Of a DNA stretch of 64,000 nucleotides, positions 1 through 8,549 are shown piece after piece (the first letter of the stretch is position 1; every line of letters begins with the position of its first letter). The notes beneath the pieces are model-generated. The model worked only from the letters and a program-made list of their open reading frames with translations, was not told where the DNA came from and ran no database searches. The DNA is from Falsiroseomonas sp041690465. GTDB lineage: Bacteria > Pseudomonadota > Alphaproteobacteria > Acetobacterales > Acetobacteraceae. The position numbers and the translations under genes were made by a program. The stretch is from NCBI RefSeq assembly GCF_041690465.1, contig NZ_JAWLHG010000023.1:16717-80716 (forward strand), given 5' to 3'.

Positions 1-787
1 GCCGCGCACGGGCGGTCTCCAGCGCGCGCACGCGCCGCTCCATCACCGCCGCGCGGGTGCGCGCCAGCACCACCACGGCGAACAGCAGCGAGAAACCGAT
101 CGCGCAGGTGAGCAGGGGATAGAGCATGTCCACATGCATCCCGGGGCTGTCGAGGCGGGTCACGCTCGCCGGCTGGTGCAGCGTGTTCCACCAATCCACC
201 GAGAACTTCACGATGGGCACGTTGACGATGCCGACAAGGGCCAGGATGGCCCCGGCCCGAGCGCCGCGCTCGGCGTCGTCGAAGGCGCGCACCAGCGCGG
301 CGTGCCCCAGCCACAGGAAGAACAGCACCAGCACCGAGGTCAGCCGCGCATCCCACACCCACCAGGTGCCCCACATCGGCTTGCCCCAGAGGCTGCCGGT
401 CGCCAGGCAGAGCGCGGTGGCGGCGGCGCCGACCGGAGAAAGCTCCCGCGCCGTCAGGTCGGCCAGCGGGTGCCGCCAGATCAGCGACATGATCGAGAGG
501 ATCGCGAGGCCCGTGTAGCCGCCCATCGCCAGCCAGGCCATCGGGACGTGGACGTACATGATCCGCACCGTCTCGCCCTGCTGCCAGTCCGTCGGCGAGA
601 GCAGCAGCGCCCAGGCGGCGCCGAGGCCGGTCACGCCGATCGCCAAGGCCCAGAGCCAGGGCATCCAGGGATCGGTCATGCGCAGGAAGCGGCCGGGATT
701 GGCAAAGCGATGCAGCGACCGCCCCCCGGCGGGTGCGGCGGGTCGCGGCCCGGTTGGCCGGGTCGGGGCGGGAGTGCTGGCGTCCAC
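1..787 (-). CDS. ccmC: Heme exporter permease CcmC, 3' end beyond window
   Basis: Inner-membrane protein of cytochrome c maturation that handles heme for delivery to CcmE. The minus-strand frame is open from position 787 to the window edge, so the C-terminus is missing. It shows a LHRFANPGRFLR N-terminus, several hydrophobic segments, and the tryptophan-rich motif WGTWWVWDARLTS that binds heme in the CcmC/CcmF/CcsA family. An in-frame ATG at 679 would remove the conserved N-terminus, so the GTG at 787 is preferred. Identity is seen from motif and length (about 240 residues usual); the exact start is inferred. Confidence 0.88.
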   Translation of the reverse strand, partial: MDASTPAPTRPTGPRPAAPAGGRSLHRFANPGRFLRMTDPWMPWLWALAIGVTGLGAAWALLLSPTDWQQGETVRIMYVHVPMAWLAMGGYTGLAILSIMSLIWRHPLADLTARELSPVGAAATALCLATGSLWGKPMWGTWWVWDARLTSVLVLFFLWLGHAALVRAFDDAERGARAGAILALVGIVNVPIVKFSVDWWNTLHQPASVTRLDSPGMHVDMLYPLLTCAIGFSLLFAVVVLARTRAAVMERRVRALETARAR

Positions 788-897
788 GCCCCTAACCTAG
801 GCCCGGTTCGCATCGGATTGAAGCCGGAGCCCGCACGGGTTACGTGCCTGTTGCGCAATCGCACGCGCCGATCGCGCAACGGGGAGACTTCGAACGA

Positions 898-1188
898 ATG
901 TTGTTCGCCATCACCTGCACGGACAAGCCCGGTGCGCTGGAGCTGCGCATGGCCACCCGGCCCGCCCATCTGGAGCACCTGAAGGCGCATGAGGCGGCGC
1001 TGGTGCTGGTCGGCCCGCTGCTCGACCCGGCCGGGCAGCCCTGCGGCAGCCTGTTGGTGGTGGAGGCCGCCGACCGCGCCGCTGCCGAGGCGCTGGCCGC
1101 CGGCGACCCCTATGCCAAGGCCGGCCTGTTCGAGAGCGTGGTGGTCCGGCCCTTCCGGACCGTGTTCAAGGACGGCAAGCAGGCCTGA
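898..1188 (+). CDS. YciI family protein
   Basis: A 96-residue protein with the ferredoxin-like YCII fold pattern: an MLFAITCTDKPGALELRMATRPAHL-type start (shown in two parts here: MLFAITCTDK and RPAHLEHLKAH), the central VLVGPLLDPAG strand-turn and the DPYAKAGLFESVVVRPF end, which carry the family's conserved His and Asp. Its role in the cell is unknown; YciI-like proteins are small and possibly enzymatic. The ATG at 898 follows a GGGGAGA ribosome-binding site; an upstream ATG at 844 adds residues not typical of the family. It lies two bases before the EVE-domain gene and is probably cotranscribed with it. Confidence 0.85.
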   Translation: MLFAITCTDKPGALELRMATRPAHLEHLKAHEAALVLVGPLLDPAGQPCGSLLVVEAADRAAAEALAAGDPYAKAGLFESVVVRPFRTVFKDGKQA

Positions 1189-1190
1189 GC

Positions 1191-1628
1191 ATGCCTTCGC
1201 GCCGCTCCTACTGGCTGGTGAAGTCCGAGCCGGACGCCTTCTCCTGGGAGCAGCAGGTGGCCAACGGCGTCGAGCCCTGGACCGGCGTTCGCAACCACAT
1301 GGCCAAGGCGAACCTGAAGGCCATGAAGTGCGGCGACCTGGCCTTCTTCTACCACTCCAACATCGGCAAGGAGATCGTCGGCGTCGTCGAGGTGGCCCGC
1401 GAGGCCTATCCGGACCCCACCATCGGCCCGGACGACCCGAAGGGGGAGTGGGTCTGCGTGGACATGAAGGCGGTCGGCCCGCTGCCGAAGCCGGTGACGC
1501 TCGCCGCCATCAAGGCGGAGCCGGCGCTGGCCGAACTCGCCCTGGTGCGGCAGTCCCGGCTTTCGGTGATGCCGATCAGCCCGGAGCATTGGAAGCTGCT
1601 TTGCCAGATGGGTGGCCGCAAGCCGTGA
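1191..1628 (+). CDS. EVE domain-containing protein (thymocyte nuclear protein 1-like)
   Basis: A 145-residue single-domain EVE protein. The signature start YWLVKSEPDAFSW, then WTGVRNHMAKANLKAMK and FYHSNIGKEIVGVVEV, are diagnostic of the family, whose members have a PUA-like fold thought to bind modified bases in nucleic acid. It sits in a run of three small plus-strand genes (YciI, EVE, Rieske); its stop overlaps the GTG start of the next gene, so translation is probably coupled. The precise ligand cannot be read from sequence. Confidence 0.92.
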   Translation: MPSRRSYWLVKSEPDAFSWEQQVANGVEPWTGVRNHMAKANLKAMKCGDLAFFYHSNIGKEIVGVVEVAREAYPDPTIGPDDPKGEWVCVDMKAVGPLPKPVTLAAIKAEPALAELALVRQSRLSVMPISPEHWKLLCQMGGRKP

Positions 1629-1987
1629 GCGAGGTGGCGGCGAACGAGCGCGTGCTCTGCCTGCTGTCGGACCTGCCGGACGGCGAGAGCCGCGGATTCC
1701 CGCCGGCGCCGGGCGGCTTCACCGGCCTGTTCGCGATCCGCCGCGGCCAGCGCGTGGTGGTCTATGTCAATTCCTGCCCGCATATCGGCCTGCCGCTCGA
1801 CCCGGCGCCGGACCGGTTCCTCGACGCAAAGAAGACCGCGATCGTCTGCTCCGCCCATGGCGCGCGGTTCCGGATCGAGGATGGGGAATGCATCTCCGGC
1901 CCCTGCTACGGCGAAAGCCTGGAGGCGGTGCCGGTGCGGGTGGACGCGGCCGGCCGGGTGATCGTGCCGGCGGATGCGGGGCTGTAG
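1625..1987 (+). CDS. Rieske [2Fe-2S] domain protein
   Basis: A 120-residue soluble protein consisting of one Rieske-type domain. The two cluster-binding boxes are visible: NSCPHIGLPLD (Cys-x-His) and IVCSAHGARFRI (Cys-x-x-His). It has no membrane anchor or fused oxygenase domain, so it is a small electron-transfer protein or a ferredoxin component of an unidentified oxygenase. The GTG start shares bases with the stop of the EVE gene (GTGA overlap), indicating translational coupling. Confidence 0.88.
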   Translation: MSEVAANERVLCLLSDLPDGESRGFPPAPGGFTGLFAIRRGQRVVVYVNSCPHIGLPLDPAPDRFLDAKKTAIVCSAHGARFRIEDGECISGPCYGESLEAVPVRVDAAGRVIVPADAGL

Positions 1988-2086
1988 CGGGGACTCGCCG
2001 GCCTGGGCCTGGAGCCACATGGACAGGCTCACGAAGTCGTGTATCGTATACGGAAGGCCCGCGATCCGCGGTGCGCCTCCTGCGAG

Positions 2087-2305
2087 ATGGGTCGCATTGT
2101 GAAGAAGTTCCTGCCGACGTTCACTGACGAGAGCCTCGCCCTGGCCATCTCGATCGCCTGGCTGCTGGCCATGCAGGTCCTTGCCATGCTGGCCTGGGAC
2201 GCGGAATTGCTGAGCCGCCAGGAGGCGCTGATGCACTGGCTGGTGGTCGGCGTGCTGCCGCCGGCGCTGGCGCTCTGGAGCACGCCGCCCGCGCCGGAAA
2301 GCTGA
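2087..2305 (+). CDS. Small hypothetical membrane protein
   Basis: Not recognised. The 72-residue frame has two hydrophobic stretches (around SIAWLLAMQVLAMLAW and MHWLVVGVLPPALALW) separated by a short polar loop, consistent with a two-helix inner-membrane protein. No good ribosome-binding site is visible and the start could be the ATG at 2087 or an earlier ATG at 2039. It lies alone between the Rieske gene and otsB. Treated as a probable but unproven gene. Confidence 0.45.
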   Translation: MGRIVKKFLPTFTDESLALAISIAWLLAMQVLAMLAWDAELLSRQEALMHWLVVGVLPPALALWSTPPAPES

Positions 2306-2394
2306 CGCCTCGCGGGTCCGGTCGGGCCGATCCGGGCACACAACGCCGTGAGGGGTCGCCCAGACGGCCCGGATGGCGCTATGTCGTTCCCGCC

Positions 2395-3114
2395 ATGGAT
2401 GCCTCCCCGATCGCCCTCGACCGGGCAGCGCTCTTCCTCGACTTCGACGGCACCCTCGTCGAGATCGCCCCGCGCCCGGACGCCGTGGTGGTCCCGGAGG
2501 GGTTGCCCGCGCTGCTGCAACGGCTGGCGGAGCGGATGGAAGGTGCGCTTGCCATCGTCTCCGGCCGCCCCCTCTCGCAGCTCGATGCCTTCCTGCCGGT
2601 GCCGCTCGCCATGGCGGGCGACCACGGTGCCAGCCTGCGCCCGACGCCCGGCGCGGCGGTGGAATCGCCCCCGCTGCCGGCTCCGCCCATCGCCTGGCGC
2701 GAGGAAGCCGAGCGATTCGCGGCCGGCTTTCCCGGCGCGCTGGTCGAGCCCAAGGGCCACGGCTTCGTGCTGCATTTCCGCCAGGCGCCGGAAGCCGGCC
2801 CACCCGGCCGCGCGCTGCTCGAGCAGCTGATCGCCGGCAGCGACGCCTTCCTGTTGATGCCCGCCCACATGGCCTGGGAGGTGAAGCCGGCGGCCATCTC
2901 CAAGGCGACGGCGGTCGAGGGGCTGATGGCCCGCCCGCCCTTCGCCGGCCGCACGCCGGTCTATGTCGGCGACGACGTGACCGACGAGGCGGGCATGGAT
3001 GCGGCCCGCGCGGCGGGCGGCGTCGGTCTCCGGCTGCAGGACGCCTTCGGCACGCCGGCGGGGCTGCGCGCCTGGCTGGCCCGGCTGGAGTCCGCCGCGG
3101 TGTCACGCGCATGA
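2395..3114 (+). CDS. otsB: Trehalose-6-phosphate phosphatase
   Basis: Removes phosphate from trehalose 6-phosphate, the second step of OtsAB trehalose synthesis. The 239-residue HAD-superfamily protein shows motif I FLDFDGTLVEI near residue 15, motif II in AIVSGRPLSQ, a lysine in the KPAAISKATAV segment and the metal-binding YVGDDVTDEAGM near residue 190. Its stop overlaps the ATG of otsA, so the two are coupled. Trehalose is an osmo- and desiccation protectant; the neighbouring OpgH gene also points to osmotic adaptation. Confidence 0.95.
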   Translation: MDASPIALDRAALFLDFDGTLVEIAPRPDAVVVPEGLPALLQRLAERMEGALAIVSGRPLSQLDAFLPVPLAMAGDHGASLRPTPGAAVESPPLPAPPIAWREEAERFAAGFPGALVEPKGHGFVLHFRQAPEAGPPGRALLEQLIAGSDAFLLMPAHMAWEVKPAAISKATAVEGLMARPPFAGRTPVYVGDDVTDEAGMDAARAAGGVGLRLQDAFGTPAGLRAWLARLESAAVSRA

Positions 3115-4523
3115 GCCGGCTCGTCATCGTCGCCAACCGCGTGCCGGACCCGCGCGAGCGCGGCGCCAGCGCCGGCGGGCTCGCGGTCGCCCTGAAGGAT
3201 GCCCTGGCGCGGCGCGACTCGCTCTGGTTCGGCTGGTCCGGCGGCACCGCGCCGGAAACCGGCACCGAGCCGCGCCTGCTTCGCAAGGGGCGCACCACCT
3301 ACGCCACGCTCGACCTCGGCGAGGAGGATTACCGCCACTACTACCAGGGCTTCTCCAACGCCGCGCTGTGGCCGGTGCTGCACTACCGCCTCGGCATCGC
3401 CCGCTTCTCGCGCGAGGATTGGCTGGGCTACCGCCGCGTCAACGCTGCCTTCGCGGCCTCGCTGGCGCCGATGCTGCGCGACGACGACACCATCTGGGTG
3501 CACGACTTCCACCTGTTCCTGATGGCCGCGGAGCTCCGCGCATTGGGCTGCCGGCAGAAGATCGGCTTCTTCCTGCACGTGCCATTCCCGCCCCGCCAGG
3601 TCTTCATGGGCCTGCCGAACGCGGAGCCGGTGCTGTTGGCGATGGCGGCACTCGACACCATCGGCGTGCAGACCGCGGACGATGCGGAGAACCTGCGCGG
3701 CGCGCTGCAGGCCGTCGGCAAGCCCGAGGCCGCCGAGCGCGTCGGCGTGTTCCCCGTCGGCATCGACAGCGGCGGCTTCGCCAACCTAGCCGCGCGCCGC
3801 TTCCGCACCAGGGAGGTGGAGATGCTGCGCGCCTCGCTGGTGAACCGCGCGCTGGCGATCGGCGTGGACCGGCTGGACTACACCAAGGGCCTGCCGCAGC
3901 GCATCGCCGGCTTCGGCAAGCTGCTGGAGCGCTTCCCGCAGCACCTCAGCAAGATCACCTTCCTGCAGGTTGCGCCGGTCAGCCGCGGCGATGTCGCCAC
4001 CTACCGCGCGCTGCGGCGGGAACTGGACGAGGCGGTGGGCCGCATCAACGGCCAGTATGCCGAGCCGGACTGGGCGCCGATCCGCTACATCACGCGCGCC
4101 GTCGCCCGCCCGACGCTCGCCGGCTACATGCGGCTGGCACGCATCGGCCTGGTGACGCCGCTGCGCGACGGGATGAATCTGGTGGCGAAGGAATACGTCG
4201 CCGCCCAGGACCCCGAGGATCCGGGCGTGCTGGTGCTCTCCCACTTCGCCGGTGCATCGAGCGAGCTGGAGGGGGCGCTGCTGGTCAATCCGCTCGACCC
4301 CGACGACATCGCCGAGGCGCTGGACGTTGCGCTGACGATGCCGGCCGACGAGCGGCTGGCGCGCTGGAAGACGATGGACGCGGCGGTGCGCACCACCACG
4401 GCTGCCGCCTGGGCGCGGAGCTTCCTCACCGCGCTGGAGGGCGAGGCCGCGGCCGCTTCGCCATCCAAGGCCGAGTCGCGGCGCGCCACTGGCCGCCGCG
4501 GCACGTCACGCCGGGCGGCTTAG
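3111..4523 (+). CDS. otsA: Alpha,alpha-trehalose-phosphate synthase (UDP-forming)
   Basis: GT20 glycosyltransferase that joins UDP-glucose and glucose 6-phosphate into trehalose 6-phosphate. The 470-residue frame begins MSRLVIVANRVPDPRE, carries the ASAGGLAVAL loop, IWVHDFHL, the RLDYTKGLPQR segment and the nucleotide-sugar binding LRDGMNLVAKEYVAAQ, all classical OtsA signatures. It starts at the ATG overlapping the otsB stop. Its TAG stop overlaps the TAA stop of the convergent opgH-like gene, leaving no room for a terminator. The C-terminal 25 residues are basic and probably unstructured. Confidence 0.96.
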   Translation: MSRLVIVANRVPDPRERGASAGGLAVALKDALARRDSLWFGWSGGTAPETGTEPRLLRKGRTTYATLDLGEEDYRHYYQGFSNAALWPVLHYRLGIARFSREDWLGYRRVNAAFAASLAPMLRDDDTIWVHDFHLFLMAAELRALGCRQKIGFFLHVPFPPRQVFMGLPNAEPVLLAMAALDTIGVQTADDAENLRGALQAVGKPEAAERVGVFPVGIDSGGFANLAARRFRTREVEMLRASLVNRALAIGVDRLDYTKGLPQRIAGFGKLLERFPQHLSKITFLQVAPVSRGDVATYRALRRELDEAVGRINGQYAEPDWAPIRYITRAVARPTLAGYMRLARIGLVTPLRDGMNLVAKEYVAAQDPEDPGVLVLSHFAGASSELEGALLVNPLDPDDIAEALDVALTMPADERLARWKTMDAAVRTTTAAAWARSFLTALEGEAAAASPSKAESRRATGRRGTSRRAA

Positions 4524-6190
4524 GCGGTCGCGGCCAGTTCCTCCGGCGTCGCGGCGATCCGGCGCCTGCGCAGCCAGTTCGACACCTGCGGGTCCGCGCT
4601 GAGCACGCAGAGCGGGATCGCGAGCACCATGCCGAGCGTGAAGGGCAGCGCGAGCAGCAGCGCCGGCAGAGAGACGGTGGCGAAGGCGAAGGTCAGCGCG
4701 AGGCCGATCAGCGTGTGCGGCCAGAGCAGCCGCGCCGCGTCGCCCCAGGCGATGCCGCGGTCGGCGCGGTTCTGCGGCGCCCAGCCGGCGCGGCGGCCGA
4801 AGGGAAGCGTGGCCAGGAACAGCGCCTTGTTCAGCGTGGAGAGCGGCTCGAAGAGCTGCATGAAGGCGATCTCCGCCAGCGCACCCTTGGCGAAGGCCGC
4901 ACGCCCGCCATATCGCGCCGCGACGCGCCGCTGGATCAGGGCCTGCGCGTAGCCCGAGAGCTTCGGCGCGAAGTAGCAGAGCCAATGCGCGAGCACCGCC
5001 AGCGTTAGCGCGCCCATCGGCGTCTCCGCGCCACCGCCGCTCGCGCCGTTCAGCGCCGCCAGCAGCAGGATCAGGGCATGGAGCGGCGCGCCGAGGAACA
5101 GCAGGATCGCCTGCAGCAGCTGCAGCCGGCCCATCGCGGTGAGATTCGGCAGCCGCAGCAGCTGCCAGTACTGCATGTTGCCCGCGCCCCAGCGCTCGTC
5201 GCGGCGCATGAACTCCGGCATGGCCGGCGGATTGGCTTCCAGGCTGCCATCCTCCTCCGGCAGGCAGCGCACGCGCCAGCCGGCGGCCTGCAGGCGCACC
5301 GACTCCACCATGTCGTGGCTGAGGATGCGGCTGCCGTCGGACAGCGCTTCCAGTCGCGCATGGCGGCGAAAGGGCTCGCAGCGGATGATGGCGTTGTGGC
5401 CCCAGTACGGCCCGGCATCGAGCTGCCACCAGGCCTGCCCGGTCGCCCAGCTGCGCATCCCCGCGCGCATGCCGAACTGGAACAGCCGCGGGAAGGCCGC
5501 CGTCGCCGGCCGCCCGACGATCAGCTGCTGCACGATGGCGAGATCCGGCTCCGCCTCCATGATCGAGACCAGGCGCAGCACGGCGCGCGGCGTCATCACG
5601 CTGTCGGCGTCGAGGGTGAGGAAGAACGCCGCCTCGCCGGCATGGTGGTCCAGGAAATCCATGATGTTGCCGGCCTTGAAGCCGGTGTTCTGCGCGCGGC
5701 GGCGGTACTGCACCCGCGGGTGCTGCCGCGCGAAGGCCGCGACGGCGGCTGCCTCCGCCGCGGCGGCATCCGGATCCTGCGTGTCGGACAGCAGCCACAG
5801 TCGGAACCGGTCGCCGGCGCCGGCCGCGGCCAGCCCGTCGAGCAACTGCCCGAGCGGCGGCAGCACCTCCGCCATGTCCTCGTTGCGGATGCACACGGCG
5901 AGCGCGGTGAGACGCTGCGGCGCGCCCGGCCTGGCGCGGTGCACCGCCGGCAGCACGGCGGCCGGCGGATCGTAGGAGGCCAGCAGGATCGTCAAGCCCA
6001 CCAGCGAGTTGCCGGCCGAGAGCGCCGCCCAGGGCGTCACCAGCAGCACGCCGAGCAGGATCAGCGCCTCCGCCGCGTTGATGCCGCCCGGCGCAACGGC
6101 GCGCCAGGTGAGCCACAGCAGCATCAGGGCGATTGCCAGCACCAGCGCGCCGAACAGCGCGCGCCGCAGCACGGGGGATTCGTCGGTCAC
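4520..6190 (-). CDS. opgH: Glucan biosynthesis glucosyltransferase OpgH/MdoH-like
   Basis: Membrane GT2 enzyme that makes the glucan backbone of osmoregulated periplasmic glucans. The 556-residue protein has two N-terminal membrane segments, a cytosolic GT2 domain with FFLTLDADSVM (DxD), a QNTGFKAGNIMDF segment, GHNAIIR and the QLLRLPNL-type product channel motif, and several C-terminal membrane spans. It is shorter than the E. coli enzyme because the long N-terminal extension is missing. The usual partner opgG is not present in this window. Assignment is strong at family level. Confidence 0.9.
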   Translation of the reverse strand: MTDESPVLRRALFGALVLAIALMLLWLTWRAVAPGGINAAEALILLGVLLVTPWAALSAGNSLVGLTILLASYDPPAAVLPAVHRARPGAPQRLTALAVCIRNEDMAEVLPPLGQLLDGLAAAGAGDRFRLWLLSDTQDPDAAAAEAAAVAAFARQHPRVQYRRRAQNTGFKAGNIMDFLDHHAGEAAFFLTLDADSVMTPRAVLRLVSIMEAEPDLAIVQQLIVGRPATAAFPRLFQFGMRAGMRSWATGQAWWQLDAGPYWGHNAIIRCEPFRRHARLEALSDGSRILSHDMVESVRLQAAGWRVRCLPEEDGSLEANPPAMPEFMRRDERWGAGNMQYWQLLRLPNLTAMGRLQLLQAILLFLGAPLHALILLLAALNGASGGGAETPMGALTLAVLAHWLCYFAPKLSGYAQALIQRRVAARYGGRAAFAKGALAEIAFMQLFEPLSTLNKALFLATLPFGRRAGWAPQNRADRGIAWGDAARLLWPHTLIGLALTFAFATVSLPALLLALPFTLGMVLAIPLCVLSADPQVSNWLRRRRIAATPEELAATA

Positions 6191-6271
6191 GCCCGCCCCA
6201 ATCCGACAGGATGATGGCGGGCGTGCGGCGGCGCTGCCCGTCGTCCGGGCGGGTCCGCCCTGCGATCCGCT

Positions 6272-7237
6272 CTATTGCACGGTGATCCCTGCCTCCCGCA
6301 CCACGCGGCCCCAGGTCTCGACCTGGCCGGCGAAGAAGGCGGCGAAATCGGCTGGCGAGCTTTCCACCGGCTCGATCGTCAGGGATTCGATTCGCGTCCG
6401 CACCTCCGGCCGCGCCATCGCCGCGCGCGCGGCCGCCACCAGCTTCTGCACCGCCTCCTCGGGCGCGCCGTTGCGGGTGAACAGGCCGTGCCAGGAATTG
6501 ATCGTCAGGTCGGCGCCGAAGCCGGCCTCGGTGATCGCCGGCACGTCGGGGAACAGCGGCAGCCGCGTGTCGCGGAACACGGCCAGCGGCCGGATCGGCG
6601 AGCCGGGCGCCATGAAGGCGGGCTGCGGATTCTCGCACATGAAATCCACCTGCCGGCCCATCACCGCCTGCATCGCCGGCGCGCCGCCGCGGAAGGGAAC
6701 ATGCGTTGCCTTCAGCCCGACGCGGCGGGCGAAGAGCTCGGGTGCCAGATGGCTCGCGGTGCCGCTGCCGCCGGAGGCGTAGGTGAGGCCGTCCGGCTTC
6801 GCCTTGCCGGCGGCGACGAGCTCCGCCGCGGTCTGCCAGGGGCTGTCCTTGTGAACGATCAGCACGGTCGGCACGCGGGTGAGCTGCAGCACCGGCTTGA
6901 GCTCGGAGAGATCGTAGCCGAGCCGGATCAGGCTCGGGTTCACGCCATGCGCGAAGGCGCCCATCAGCACGGTGTGGCCGTCCGGCGGGCTCGAGGCCAG
7001 CGCGGCCGCGGCGATGTTGGCGCTGGCGCCGGGGCGGTTCTCTACCACGACGGATTGCCCCAATGCCTCGCCCATCGGGCCGGCGATCAGCCGCGCCACC
7101 GTGTCCACCGCGCCGCCCGGCGCGAAGCCAACCAGCAGGCGGATCTGCCGGTCCGGCCAGGCGAGGGCCGGCCTCGCCAGGGCGAGCGCCGCCCCCATGC
7201 CAAGCCCTGTGCCGAGCAGCGATCTGCGTGCGATCAT
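6272..7237 (-). CDS. Bug/TctC-type tripartite tricarboxylate receptor
   Basis: Periplasmic solute-binding protein of the tripartite tricarboxylate transporter superfamily. An N-terminal twin-arginine-like segment (MIARRSLLGTGLGMG) and cleavage near ALAWP precede the conserved LLVGFAPGGAVDTVARL and the VVVENRPGASANIAA ligand loops. It is an orphan: no TctA/TctB gene adjoins it, as is usual for the many Bug receptors of Roseomonas-like bacteria. The bound acid cannot be read from sequence. Confidence 0.93.
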   Translation of the reverse strand: MIARRSLLGTGLGMGAALALARPALAWPDRQIRLLVGFAPGGAVDTVARLIAGPMGEALGQSVVVENRPGASANIAAAALASSPPDGHTVLMGAFAHGVNPSLIRLGYDLSELKPVLQLTRVPTVLIVHKDSPWQTAAELVAAGKAKPDGLTYASGGSGTASHLAPELFARRVGLKATHVPFRGGAPAMQAVMGRQVDFMCENPQPAFMAPGSPIRPLAVFRDTRLPLFPDVPAITEAGFGADLTINSWHGLFTRNGAPEEAVQKLVAAARAAMARPEVRTRIESLTIEPVESSPADFAAFFAGQVETWGRVVREAGITVQ

Positions 7238-7285
7238 GTGGCGCCCTCCTTCTCTGTTTGCGCCACTCTGGCACGCACGCGTCGT

Positions 7286-8086
7286 TCAGGGCGAGAGTGG
7301 AACGCCCGCCAGCGCAAGCGCGTAGGCGCCGAGGGCGAGCGTCGTCCAACCCGCTGCGCCGAGCCAGACCATGCCGGCGCCGGCGCCGAGCAACGCAAGT
7401 GCCGGCAGCGCCTGCATCGCGTGGATCCCGAGGAAATGCGCCACCCGCAGGTCGCCGCCGTCGCGCGACCAGAAGAACGGTGCGAGGTTGCCGGCGTCGC
7501 TCGCTGCGCCGCCGATGTGCGGCGTGCCGAGAGCGGAGATGCTCACGCCCGTCACGCCGCCGAGCACGCCGCCGATCACCAGGCCAAGCCCGACGGCCAG
7601 GCGCCAGGGACGCGGCTGCGCCGGATCCGGCCGCAGCAGGACCAGCAGGCCGAGCAGCGCGGCGAACGCCACCAGGCCCAGCGCGGCCAGACCCATCAGC
7701 CCGTACATCACGCTCCCCACCGCGTCGTCGGCAAAGTGGCTGGGCTGGCCGAGCGCCGCGCGGAGCGCGATCCAGCCGACCTCGAAGCCGCCGGTCGCCA
7801 GCGTTCCCCAGAGCACCAGCCGCGCCGTCCAAGCCTCTCTGACCTGCGGCGCGAGGACGCCCCATGCCCAGGCGAGGGTCCACAGCCAGGCGAGGAACGA
7901 GGCGGCGAACTTCGCCGGCTTCACCCAGACGGAGACGCCGTTGAGGGTGCGCGGGTCCAACGTCATCGCGGCGAGGCAGGCGAGAAGCACCAGCAGCATG
8001 GCCCATCCGGCCCGGGTGAGGAACTTCTGGCGCGCTTCGATCTCGGCAAGGATCGAACGTCGGGGGTGCAGCGCGAGCGCAGTCAT
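7286..8086 (-). CDS. Polytopic membrane protein of unknown function
   Basis: Not recognised. A 266-residue protein with about seven hydrophobic helices, beginning after a basic N-terminal segment (HPRRSILAEIEARQK). Conserved-looking polar residues lie in loops, for example the VWVKPAKFAASF and SRDGGDLRVAHFLGIHAMQ segments, the latter with two histidines at a helix start. Its ATG overlaps the stop of the upstream ABA4-like gene, so it is the second gene of a two-gene operon that faces a TetR regulator. Confidence 0.75.
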   Translation of the reverse strand: MTALALHPRRSILAEIEARQKFLTRAGWAMLLVLLACLAAMTLDPRTLNGVSVWVKPAKFAASFLAWLWTLAWAWGVLAPQVREAWTARLVLWGTLATGGFEVGWIALRAALGQPSHFADDAVGSVMYGLMGLAALGLVAFAALLGLLVLLRPDPAQPRPWRLAVGLGLVIGGVLGGVTGVSISALGTPHIGGAASDAGNLAPFFWSRDGGDLRVAHFLGIHAMQALPALALLGAGAGMVWLGAAGWTTLALGAYALALAGVPLSP

Positions 8087-8508
8087 GCGCGGATCTCCTT
8101 CACGGTGGCGAAGCGGAGCGTGAGGAACAGCAGCAGCCCGATCGGGCCGGCGAGGAAGGTGGGCGGCAGGCAGAGCCGCACCAGCCAGGGGTTCATCCCC
8201 TCCGCCGCGCCGCGACGACAGATCCAGGCGCCGATGAAGAGATCGAAGGCGAGGTAATGGATCCAGCCGGCGAGCAGCACGCCCTCCGTGCGGAACAGCG
8301 CTGCCACCTCGGCCAGCGAGCCGAAGCCGCCCTCGGCGCCCGGTGCGTGGATCGCCAGCAGCACGGCGTAGAGCGCAGCGAGCAGGGCAGGGATGGCGAG
8401 GCCCGCGATGGTCCGGTTCGCCAGCCGCGCCCGCGGCGCCACCAGCAGCGCGAGCCAGCCGACAATGGCAAGCAGGTTGGCGACGGAGAACAGCGTTTCG
8501 GCCGGCAC
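8083..8508 (-). CDS. ABA4-like (DUF4281) membrane protein
   Basis: A 141-residue, four-helix membrane protein that begins PAETLFSVANLLAIVGW and contains EVAALFRTEGVLLAGWIHYLA-type helices with a Trp-Ile-His-Tyr core; these resemble the ABA4-like family (ABA4 in plants acts in neoxanthin synthesis; the bacterial role is unknown). The GTG at 8508 is chosen because a GAGGAG site lies six bases upstream. The ATG at 8562 would put both operator repeats inside or across the gene. First gene of an operon with the next membrane protein. Confidence 0.8.
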   Translation of the reverse strand: MPAETLFSVANLLAIVGWLALLVAPRARLANRTIAGLAIPALLAALYAVLLAIHAPGAEGGFGSLAEVAALFRTEGVLLAGWIHYLAFDLFIGAWICRRGAAEGMNPWLVRLCLPPTFLAGPIGLLLFLTLRFATVKEIRA

Positions 8509-8518
8509 GGGCGGCTCC

Positions 8519-8543
8519 TCGAACTTTCCAGCGGTCAGTTCAT
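8519..8543. promoter_or_regulatory. Inverted repeat, likely TetR operator site 1
   Basis: TCGAACT, an 11-base spacer, then AGTTCAT. Five of seven positions pair. It lies between the divergent ABA4-like gene and the TetR gene and has the same half-site and spacer length as the second repeat 31 bases away. Operator function is inferred from position and symmetry. Confidence 0.6.
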
Positions 8544-8549
8544 GGAGGA

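Noticed and set aside
4506..8006. A 1166-codon open frame on the minus strand
   Set aside because: High GC opens long frames by chance; it overlaps OpgH and TctC frames with clear motifs and has no family pattern itself.
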